A stretch of DNA of 64,000 nt from JAGKXB01 sp964498835 (GTDB taxonomy: Bacteria > Pseudomonadota > Gammaproteobacteria > Burkholderiales > Burkholderiaceae_D): contig CAZCIX010000005.1 of the NCBI GenBank assembly GCA_964498835.1, positions 1-64,000 of the forward strand, read 5' to 3'. Below are positions 55,605 to 62,951 of the stretch, piece after piece. The position numbers and the translations under genes are program-made. Under the pieces are notes generated by a model, which worked only from the letters and a program-made list of their open reading frames with translations, was not told the DNA's origin and made no database searches. Every line of letters starts with the position of its first letter. The first letter of the stretch is position 1.

Positions 55605-56258
55605 TCAGACCTCCAGATCTTTACCAGTGACGAAGGTTTGCAGTGTCATATCCAACAGCTTGGTGGACCAGCCTGCTGCCGCAAATTCAAACTTGGCATC
55701 CACAAGTGCGGCGTAGATCTTGTCGTGGAAGACCTGCGGATACATGCCGCCATCTTTGTGTAACAAATCCATGCCTCCAGAATTTTCCAGCACTGCAAAA
55801 GCGTTCGGATGAGCGTGCGTGAGAAGCGCAACTACGTCCTCGTACTTTGCCAGCGTTGTATAGTACATTCCCACAACACGCTCTAACTCCGTACGTACGC
55901 GATCAGTCAGGACCACAGGTTCTGGATGTCCCTCGAATGCCTCTAGATCAACTGGTAAATTTGAAACGTGCAACTTGATACCAAAGTTTCCGGCCGAATT
56001 TGCCATGACGAACAAAGCGAAAGCCTTACGTTCAATCAGGGTAATGTGTGGCCAAAATGCTGCCCATCGTTCTTGATAATGTGTCGGATCTTCCAGCGAC
56101 CAGTTATACCGCTGCAACAGGCGGTAAAGATGTCGTGCGGCGCTGCGGTCAATTTTTTCATACGTCGTGTGAGGGAACACTTTCATCCGTACAGTGTTCT
56201 TCGCCAATATTTTCTCCATTTGCCTCGCACTTACTTGAGGGGAAACTAATGTGTTCAC
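55605..56258 (-). CDS. Conserved hypothetical protein beside the coupling protein, 217 aa
   Basis: A 217-aa soluble protein without membrane segments. It overlaps the virD4 gene by 4 bp and precedes virB1 by 2 bp. It has a helical N-terminal half (ARHLYRLLQRYNWSLED) and a C-terminal part ending in FVTGKDLEV. No family is recognised. Operon position points to a role with the coupling protein or relaxosome. Confidence 0.6.
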   Translation of the reverse strand: MNTLVSPQVSARQMEKILAKNTVRMKVFPHTTYEKIDRSAARHLYRLLQRYNWSLEDPTHYQERWAAFWPHITLIERKAFALFVMANSAGNFGIKLHVSNLPVDLEAFEGHPEPVVLTDRVRTELERVVGMYYTTLAKYEDVVALLTHAHPNAFAVLENSGGMDLLHKDGGMYPQVFHDKIYAALVDAKFEFAAAGWSTKLLDMTLQTFVTGKDLEV

Positions 56259-58777
56259 AGCAATTTCCCCTTCTTACCAGCATATCGTATTGTTGCTTTT
56301 TCACCCACAGCAGGAAGCTTATCGAGCTTTACTTTTCGGTGAATCGAGATAATGTCGCGCGCATTTTCCAACACAATGAACTCGTCATTGCTGATGATGG
56401 TCATGCCAGAATACCTGCCGCCATCCTTGATCTTATCGATAGTTACATCAATCGCCTCGCCGGTATCGTCCAGGCCGATTTGGCGGTAGCGGTCTTTCAT
56501 CTCCCGGCGAATTTCCCGCTCGCAGACAGCTATGTCGCGGTAGAAGCCCTTCGTGGAAAATTCACAGAAAGGCGTGGAATCGACAACGGTGAAATGTGCT
56601 TCGAAGGCTTCATTGATATTGAAGATGCTGGTGTCTCCAGCCGGAATCAGGCGAAAGCGCAAATCATCGACCGTCAACGCGCGGTTCACGTACTGGCCAG
56701 CATCATCGATAAGCTCGAATGAGTATTCGCGAATAACCTCAGTGATGAGGTCTTCTTGCTTGACCACTACCCGCACTGGAGGGAACTCGTTATAACAGTT
56801 GATGGAAACATCGAAGCTGCACTCGCCGACAGGCCCGCGCTGTAAAAGTACCATGAACCAGGCACCAGCCAACGTGCCGTTGCCCGCCCGATAGGACATC
56901 GAGACGCGGCATGGCGTTGCAATCTTTGCCCGCGCTGCGAACTCATCCATGCGGAAATACTCCAGCTTCTTTCCCCTGATGGGGGGATGGCCAGCGTTGA
57001 AGATAAGCATTTCATCACGCGGCAAACGCATCACTTCGTCCGTGGTCATCAAGTTGCGCTCAACCAGTTCTTCAGACACGCTCATTTGACCTAGCATTGA
57101 ACTCATGCGACTGCCGGAGTAAGAAACGTTCTGGCGCTTGACCGTTGCAACGCCGGTCATCTTCGACAGTTCCTCCGCCGTCTTCAATGAGTTCGGCGCG
57201 AATGCTGTGCGGAGTTGGCATCCTGATACGATGGTCTGGTTTTCACCGTATGCCTCTTCTAACTGGATCGTGTCCTGCGCGAACAGGTAGGCGGTGATGC
57301 CGTAGCCAGCGATATAGCCTAGCCCGTCTTGGAGCTGCTCCAGTCTCTTTAATGTCGGCAGCTCATCAATGATGAGGCCAAGCCGGTGGCGGTAGCTTTT
57401 CACGCTACGGCCATCCTCAAACTCTAGGTTGCTGGTCAGCTTGCGCAGTAGGTATGTAATGAACAGGCGCACCAGTGGGCGCAAGCGATCTTTGTCCGAT
57501 GGAGGAACCACAATGTACAGCGAGACCGGCTTTGTATGGTTCATCAGGTCGTTAATGGTGAAGTCCGACCGGGCGATATTGCGCGCCACCACAGGCTCGG
57601 CAAACAGCGTGAGCTTCGTCCTTGCTGTGGAAAGGACACTATTACGCTCCTTCTCTTCTTTGTTCAACATCGATCGCGCTTCCCGCGCCACAGCCGGGTG
57701 CGTTTTCGTTGGCTTGCCGTTCGAGTCCAGCCATCCCATGCTCAGCGTTGGATCGTGTTCAGCGTCCAGCATCCGGTTGTACATCTGCTCTGGGTCTGTG
57801 AAGCTCGGGTCGGCCAGGTAATTCGCAACTCCAGTAAGAGACTTGTCATGCTCGAAGTACATCACGTGGAGGATCACGCCGATAAGCAGGTCGAACGACG
57901 TGGAAACCCAATGGTCTTCCCTCCCTTTGCCTTCGGGGTCCGCAATTGCCGCCGCGATATTCTGCGCATCCATCTCGTCGAACTCGGTGAACAGCCGGAT
58001 CTCCTGCATGACGTTCCAACCGCATGCCACGTTGTAGCGCGTCTTGCCGTCGATGCTTTTTTGATCAATAGCAGTAGGATCGAAACGAATAACCAGTGAG
58101 CCAGCACAGTGACGGAAGCCACTCGACAGCTCGAAATTCTCACCTTTGATGTCGTTGGTCGCTGTGCTGTGTGGATACGACAGCAGTGTGCAAAGCACTG
58201 GGCCGACGCCTTTACCACTACGTGATGGTGCAAAGCAGAGCACATGGGCCGGTTCGTTATATCGCAAGACCATGCGCCCGTTAGGTGTATCGAACGCGCC
58301 CACGTAAAAACCGGAAGCACGGAATTGAAAGGTCTTTCGATTATGGCCTTTGCCTTCGACATATTTATGCGAGATGAGTTTCATCTGCTCAATGTCTTTC
58401 AAAGTTGCCCAACGTGCTGAGCCATGCAGATCATCTGGTAACTCCGATTGCATAGAACGACGGTATAGCATCCAGATGCCGATGCCTACGCTAACGATCG
58501 CTCCGCCGATAGCAATAAATTGTGTTCTCGTAATGTAAGAACCGAGCAAACCGCCCTCGTTCATCCACTGGAGGTTCCAGAACCACCACGCAAATGGTTG
58601 ATACACTTTTTTATGTTCACCAAACGACCAGGCAGCCTCACCTAGGCCAACTTGATAATCCATCACCGAAGCGAAGTATTGTGTCGCAATCCACGATGCG
58701 AGACACATACACATTAGAAAAGCCAAAACTACCGACATTCCAAAGCGCACATTAGTATTTCGCTGATTCGATTTCAT
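56255..58777 (-). CDS. virD4: VirD4/TraG coupling protein with KfrB-like tail
   Basis: A protein of about 840 aa. ATG 58777 is preferred because the earlier 25 codons are an AT-rich, hydrophobic artefact of the promoter block. Two N-terminal membrane helices (FGMSVVLAFLMCMCLASWI and FIAIGGAIVSVGIGIWML) are followed by the ATPase: Walker A FAPSRSGKGVG (near 183) and Walker B LGLIIDELPTLK (near 467). The C terminus has an added domain ending GGRYSGMTIISNDEFIVLEN...GEKATIRYAGKKGKL, a KfrB-like unit not usual in VirD4. It links the relaxosome to the channel. Confidence 0.92.
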   Translation of the reverse strand: MKSNQRNTNVRFGMSVVLAFLMCMCLASWIATQYFASVMDYQVGLGEAAWSFGEHKKVYQPFAWWFWNLQWMNEGGLLGSYITRTQFIAIGGAIVSVGIGIWMLYRRSMQSELPDDLHGSARWATLKDIEQMKLISHKYVEGKGHNRKTFQFRASGFYVGAFDTPNGRMVLRYNEPAHVLCFAPSRSGKGVGPVLCTLLSYPHSTATNDIKGENFELSSGFRHCAGSLVIRFDPTAIDQKSIDGKTRYNVACGWNVMQEIRLFTEFDEMDAQNIAAAIADPEGKGREDHWVSTSFDLLIGVILHVMYFEHDKSLTGVANYLADPSFTDPEQMYNRMLDAEHDPTLSMGWLDSNGKPTKTHPAVAREARSMLNKEEKERNSVLSTARTKLTLFAEPVVARNIARSDFTINDLMNHTKPVSLYIVVPPSDKDRLRPLVRLFITYLLRKLTSNLEFEDGRSVKSYRHRLGLIIDELPTLKRLEQLQDGLGYIAGYGITAYLFAQDTIQLEEAYGENQTIVSGCQLRTAFAPNSLKTAEELSKMTGVATVKRQNVSYSGSRMSSMLGQMSVSEELVERNLMTTDEVMRLPRDEMLIFNAGHPPIRGKKLEYFRMDEFAARAKIATPCRVSMSYRAGNGTLAGAWFMVLLQRGPVGECSFDVSINCYNEFPPVRVVVKQEDLITEVIREYSFELIDDAGQYVNRALTVDDLRFRLIPAGDTSIFNINEAFEAHFTVVDSTPFCEFSTKGFYRDIAVCEREIRREMKDRYRQIGLDDTGEAIDVTIDKIKDGGRYSGMTIISNDEFIVLENARDIISIHRKVKLDKLPAVGEKATIRYAGKKGKLL

Positions 58778-58848
58778 AAATATAGGGCTTACTATTTTGA
58801 TATATTTTTTATAATTATAATATAATAATGTTATTATAATAAAATAAA
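58778..58848. promoter_or_regulatory. AT-rich block before virD4
   Basis: Extremely AT-rich (TATATTTTTTATAATTATAATATAATAATG at 58800-58830), matching the other operon-start blocks, and lies just inside the 3' end of the upstream gene's neighbour. It contains several TATAAT-like hexamers and may give virD4 its own promoter. Confidence 0.5.
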
Positions 58849-60741
58849 TCAAGATTGCCGAGACATTTCTTTTTCTTTATTGTTCAGCACGATACCTCTA
58901 CCGCCTTGATAGACAATCTTGGCAGATTTTCCGACCAATGGAACTCGGTCGAGTTTTTCTAAATCGTGCGCGATAGCAGTGCTGCACCCCACGTTCTGAA
59001 CACTATGTTCCACCGTGTTGGCAATGATCGGTCCTACGTAGCGCCGGTTATCTTTTGGGAACACTACTACAAAATTTTCCCCCAAGGCGGCACGTGCGCA
59101 CTCCTCGGGAGTTCGGACTGCACGAGCACGATCTACCGCAGGCAAAACTTGTTCTAACACTGCATTCTTCCCTTCTTCGAAGTGCAGATCGTTAAAATCA
59201 GACAAAATACCAGTAACGTCTTTAAACGTTGGAAATACTACTGCCCCGCCGTGCTTAGCTGAAGCGTCGAGCGCCTTTTCCCTGCCCACGTTGTTAATGA
59301 GGATTGCGGCCCGATGCCCGCTGGTTTCGTTTGTGATGTCCCCCACCACTCGGGGCACTCCGGCAACGACTGACTTCCATTCTAGGCGCATGACACAATC
59401 GTGGTTTGCCACAAGACGCACGGCCTGACCGTCGATCTTCACCTCCTCTGCACCGATCAAGGAGAGGGCCAGCGGCGAATGCAACTCGCTGGCAATCAGG
59501 TTGTTGAGAGCCGATAAAATACGGGCGTCGGTGAGCACGTCGTCATCGCCGCACATGACCCGAGCCCTGCCGCCCAACTTTGATTTGAGCGTCCGCATCA
59601 CGGCATCAATGTTTCCGCTGTCAAAGATTTCAACGACCGGTAGACCGGTTGCGACGTGCAAACTCGCCGCCGTAGCGTAACCTTCTGCGAATAGCACGGA
59701 GTCAGAGCCATCCAAGGTGCCGAGCAGATTGAAGTTTCCGGTCTTTTGCCCGCCCTTCTCGAACATCTTGATCTTGGTTGGATCAGCAGGAATGTACTGC
59801 AAACTCCATACTTTGCCGTCTGCGTCGCGTACTGGCGTCACCAAGCGGTCCCCATCCTTGCGCAGACCGATGGCAGGCACCCCCTTGCGAACACAGTAGG
59901 GGTGTGAGTCGTCAGCGGCTTCCAGATGGTCCCATTTTTGCTGCGAACGTTGCGCTACTGCTTCGCGTTCGCTGGCCAGCTCGGCGTCGCGCATCTTCCT
60001 GTTTTCTTCCGCCTGACGCTCGAACAGCGCTCGCTGCTCAGGCGTCAAGGCCTGGTCTTTAGGAGACCAAGGTCTTGCGTATCCAGTGTCGTGATTCTGG
60101 ATGAAGCCATTCACCACCTTGACGCTGATGCCGTTTTCGATCACATCCTCAATCGCGGCACGGTAGGCACCCTTGAGCGCCTTGTGATTCCGGCTTGTAG
60201 TTACAGTAGTGCGCTGCCACGTGCCATCCATTACTGGTACCCCATCCAGCACCAGGCCGGCGTCACGAAGAGCATATGCTAGATCGGAGACCCATTCGCT
60301 CACTGGCTCTACTGGTACGCCCATCCAGCGCTGAAACGGAGCTCTATCGGTACCAAATGGTACATACCAGCTCTTGCGATTCTTATCCCACTTGGCACCC
60401 AGCCGCTTTGCTTCTTCTTTTTCTTTAAACAACACGTTGATGTATGTGTGGCCCACCGTTTCCGACGTTGGAAATAACGGTAGAGCCTTTACGCCCTGCT
60501 CCAGACCACTCGCCAGCGTAGTGGCACCAATGCGCGTAGTGTCAGTTTTGCTCATGTCACAATTCAGGTTAATTGTTGAAGGAGTCCGGCCATCGCTGTA
60601 CTGAATCGCTACGGATTTCTTGTTGCGCCGCTCGATCTGAAAACTAGCGTCAAACGATCTGCGATCGTGAATCACCGTAGGAATCACCTCATCCACGCCA
60701 GTCTTCAAGACGCGGTATTCGGCAGCATTTGCATCTTTCAT
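58849..60741 (-). CDS. TOPRIM-domain primase-like polyvalent protein
   Basis: A 630-aa protein; AGGAA lies 6 bp before the ATG. An N-terminal region is followed by a DUF5710 domain (FKEKEEAKRLGAKWDKNRKSWYVP, near 110-135). The TOPRIM domain has VLFAEGYATAASL (near 350) and RVMCGDDDVLT (near 400). The last 75 residues are KfrB-like (RYVGPIIANTVEHSVQNVG). Conjugative TraC-type primases have the same TOPRIM signature and are carried to the recipient to start strand synthesis. It overlaps virD4's original start by 4 bp. Copy 12 of the palindrome lies inside the gene. Confidence 0.82.
   Translation of the reverse strand: MKDANAAEYRVLKTGVDEVIPTVIHDRRSFDASFQIERRNKKSVAIQYSDGRTPSTINLNCDMSKTDTTRIGATTLASGLEQGVKALPLFPTSETVGHTYINVLFKEKEEAKRLGAKWDKNRKSWYVPFGTDRAPFQRWMGVPVEPVSEWVSDLAYALRDAGLVLDGVPVMDGTWQRTTVTTSRNHKALKGAYRAAIEDVIENGISVKVVNGFIQNHDTGYARPWSPKDQALTPEQRALFERQAEENRKMRDAELASEREAVAQRSQQKWDHLEAADDSHPYCVRKGVPAIGLRKDGDRLVTPVRDADGKVWSLQYIPADPTKIKMFEKGGQKTGNFNLLGTLDGSDSVLFAEGYATAASLHVATGLPVVEIFDSGNIDAVMRTLKSKLGGRARVMCGDDDVLTDARILSALNNLIASELHSPLALSLIGAEEVKIDGQAVRLVANHDCVMRLEWKSVVAGVPRVVGDITNETSGHRAAILINNVGREKALDASAKHGGAVVFPTFKDVTGILSDFNDLHFEEGKNAVLEQVLPAVDRARAVRTPEECARAALGENFVVVFPKDNRRYVGPIIANTVEHSVQNVGCSTAIAHDLEKLDRVPLVGKSAKIVYQGGRGIVLNNKEKEMSRQS
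60459..60474. repeat. 16-bp palindrome TTTCCGACGTTGGAAA inside the primase gene
   Basis: Copy 12, a full match inside the coding region, near codon 90 of the primase-like gene. With copies 1 and 10 it shows that the motif is not confined to promoters. Confidence 0.88.
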
Positions 60742-60791
60742 CTTATTTCCTTCGCGACAGGACCGGCCTAGCCGAACCTGTCTTCTACAGA

Positions 60792-61928
60792 TCAGCGAGA
60801 CAAACCGTGATTCTTTTCCTTGGTCTTCACAGACGCCTTGCCATTCGTATAGCCGATCAATAGCGACTTCTTGCTGGGCAAGTCGAATTTGTGATCAACG
60901 CCAAATGCCCGCTTTTCGTGTACCGCAACCATGCTGCGCCCAATGTCCTGTACGATGTGGTGATCCGTCTCATGCAACAGGCGCCCGCTGTAGCAACCTG
61001 CCCCGGTGTTGACTGTCTGCACGCCGAAGTCCTTTTTCAACGCGAATTCTTGCGCGTCATTTCGCGAGGCCAGAACTGCCTTGGTGTGTACATCTTGTAC
61101 AGCGGTCGGCGAGGCCGACTTCAAATCAAGTGTGCGACGCTCAAGGCGTTTGAGATCTTGCGCGGTTGGCTCATAGCCGATCACGTCCAGACCTTCGACC
61201 TTCGCGTGATACCAGGCCTCGGCGCGAAACTTCTCAGAGCCGGTCACCTCGATCGCCTTCCATCCCTTTGCTTTGGCCAGCTCCACGCCGGCTTGGAACG
61301 CATCCATCTGTTTGTCGATAAAGCGAATCTTGTCGCCCTCGTCAACCAAGACCTCACGCTCCTCGCCCTGTCGGCGATAAATACCAGCTTCGCCGCGAAC
61401 AAAACGACCATTCAAGAGCGTGGCCGGGATGGTGGCTTGCACCTTCATCTGCGTCTTTAGGGCTTTTTCCTTGTCATCGACATCAGCCGATTGAGCTGCT
61501 TGCTTGATCGAATCAGGTACGGCAGGAAAGATCACCAGTGGTGTCGCCTGACGGAAAGTATTCTCGCGGTCCTCGACTTCAGCCACGTTAGCCGCCCCAC
61601 TGGTGGTCTGTTTTTCCAGCGCTATGTCCGTGCTGTTGTCTTGGTCAGTTACGAATTCCTTAAGCATGTCTTCGACAACTGGTTTCAATTGCTCCATCTT
61701 ATCGGCCGGCACCAGCCAGCCATCGGCATCCTTGTCGAATTTCGCGCCTTCTATCTTACGCATTTCACCGATCAGTTCCTGGTTGAAATCAGATTTGACG
61801 ATGAAGCCGTCTTTCACTTTCTCAATCGTCACGTTGTCACCCTCTAGCGCGATGACAAAGTCGCGGCCTTTCGGTACCTTCGCCAAATTCTTAGTGTCAC
61901 TGTCAGCAGTTTCTTGAACGGCATACAT
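60792..61928 (-). CDS. LPD7-domain protein with KfrB-like tail
   Basis: A 378-aa protein with a very strong ribosome site (AGGAGG, 5 bp before ATG). A DUF5710-like block (MRKIEGAKFDKDADGWLVP) is near residue 55. An LPD7 domain (about 165-270) has GWKAIEVTGSEKFRAEAWYHA. The C-terminal 80 residues are KfrB-like (CYSGRLLHETDHHIVQDIG...), ending in NHGLSR. LPD7 and KfrB are typical of proteins carried by conjugative elements. The enzymatic activity, if any, is unknown. Confidence 0.75.
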   Translation of the reverse strand: MYAVQETADSDTKNLAKVPKGRDFVIALEGDNVTIEKVKDGFIVKSDFNQELIGEMRKIEGAKFDKDADGWLVPADKMEQLKPVVEDMLKEFVTDQDNSTDIALEKQTTSGAANVAEVEDRENTFRQATPLVIFPAVPDSIKQAAQSADVDDKEKALKTQMKVQATIPATLLNGRFVRGEAGIYRRQGEEREVLVDEGDKIRFIDKQMDAFQAGVELAKAKGWKAIEVTGSEKFRAEAWYHAKVEGLDVIGYEPTAQDLKRLERRTLDLKSASPTAVQDVHTKAVLASRNDAQEFALKKDFGVQTVNTGAGCYSGRLLHETDHHIVQDIGRSMVAVHEKRAFGVDHKFDLPSKKSLLIGYTNGKASVKTKEKNHGLSR

Positions 61929-62024
61929 AAAACCTCCTATGTAATAAATATTTTACTCTTGCGCTAAAAAAATCTGGTCTCAACAACCTACTGCCACAAG
62001 CCGACCAAACGAGCTTGTAATGTA
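61929..62024. other. Short noncoding gap
   Basis: About 95 bp between the KorA-KfrB and LPD7 genes. It holds the LPD7 gene's ribosome site; no promoter or palindrome is seen. Confidence 0.4.
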
Positions 62025-62522
62025 TTACAGGGAAATGCCACCACGTTCTTTGGAATGCGAGCGATCGACGACAGTGCCGCGACCACCTGCATATTCAATC
62101 GCCACATCGCGACTCACAGCCGGCGCACGATCAAGCTTCGCCAGATCGTGGATCACTACGCTATCCTTGCCAACATGCTGCACTATATAAAAGTCTGTTC
62201 GTGTAACCACAATACCAATCGTTCGTTTGCCATCGGCAGGCAATTGGATGACTACTTCATCACCGAACTTATCACGTGCAGTTTTCACCGCAATTGCATA
62301 ACTTGCGCTAAGCACATCCACTTGGCCAAATGCAACTTTTTGCTTTTCCTGTTCACGATGAATGGTAGCAACGATCTGATTCATGCGGACTGTGGAAATC
62401 TGCATCAGATTTGCAGCATCCACCTGTCGCATTCCATCTACAAAAACGAGGCGAGCAGCTTCACGACTATCCTTCGATAACCGGGTGCCGCTCACTAACA
62501 TATTAAATTCCATTAAATTCAT
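62025..62522 (-). CDS. KorA/TrfB-type DNA-binding protein fused to a KfrB-like domain
   Basis: A 165-aa protein. Residues about 10-60 form a KorA/TrfB-type helix-turn-helix: RLSKDSREAARLVFVDGMRQ, then DAANLMQISTVRMNQIVATI. Residues about 100-155 are KfrB-like (KRTIGIVVTRTDFYIVQHVGKD), ending in ERGGISL. KorA is a global repressor of IncP plasmids, acting at palindromic operators in promoters. This is a natural candidate for a protein that binds the 16-bp palindrome. The fusion with KfrB is unusual. Confidence 0.75.
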   Translation of the reverse strand: MNLMEFNMLVSGTRLSKDSREAARLVFVDGMRQVDAANLMQISTVRMNQIVATIHREQEKQKVAFGQVDVLSASYAIAVKTARDKFGDEVVIQLPADGKRTIGIVVTRTDFYIVQHVGKDSVVIHDLAKLDRAPAVSRDVAIEYAGGRGTVVDRSHSKERGGISL

Positions 62523-62535
62523 TGAAAAACTTTTT

Positions 62536-62823
62536 CTAAACTGAAACGCTCATTTTCTTGGGCTGAACGATGACCCCACAAACTTCTGGGACGACAATTT
62601 CCGAACATTCAGCAAATGCTGCCAACGCCTCTTGACCGATGGTGTTCAGCCAATCTTGATAGACATCCATTTTCACCGAACCATCACTATTTATAGCAAA
62701 TGGAATAGGTTGATCTTCAAACACACGTGCCACCACCGCAGACGAAACAACTTGTACAACACTTGGAACAAAATCCGCCCGCGCTACCGCCGAAACAATA
62801 TTTTTTTTATTACTGTTTTGCAT
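62536..62823 (-). CDS. Conserved hypothetical protein, 95 aa
   Basis: A 95-aa protein starting at ATG 62823 with AGGGAG 6 bp upstream; the frame opens earlier at 62874. A Val/Ala-rich N-terminal half and the segment INSDGSVKMDVYQDWLNTIG are visible. No family is recognised. It is 13 bp upstream of the KorA-like gene and in the same operon. Confidence 0.6.
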   Translation of the reverse strand: MQNSNKKNIVSAVARADFVPSVVQVVSSAVVARVFEDQPIPFAINSDGSVKMDVYQDWLNTIGQEALAAFAECSEIVVPEVCGVIVQPKKMSVSV

Positions 62824-62951
62824 TCGAAGCTCCCTAATCTTGTCAGGCCCATTGCCTGATTGCATAATACACAATAATTTTAAAAAGTAAATAGTTTTAA
62901 GTATTAACTTTCTATTTATTTCCTATTAACAACATTGTGATCTTATATTGT

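Noticed and set aside
59220..59235. TTTAAACGTTGGAAA in the primase-like gene
   Set aside because: Only one half matches the palindrome (GTTGGAAA); the left half is different. Not counted as a copy.
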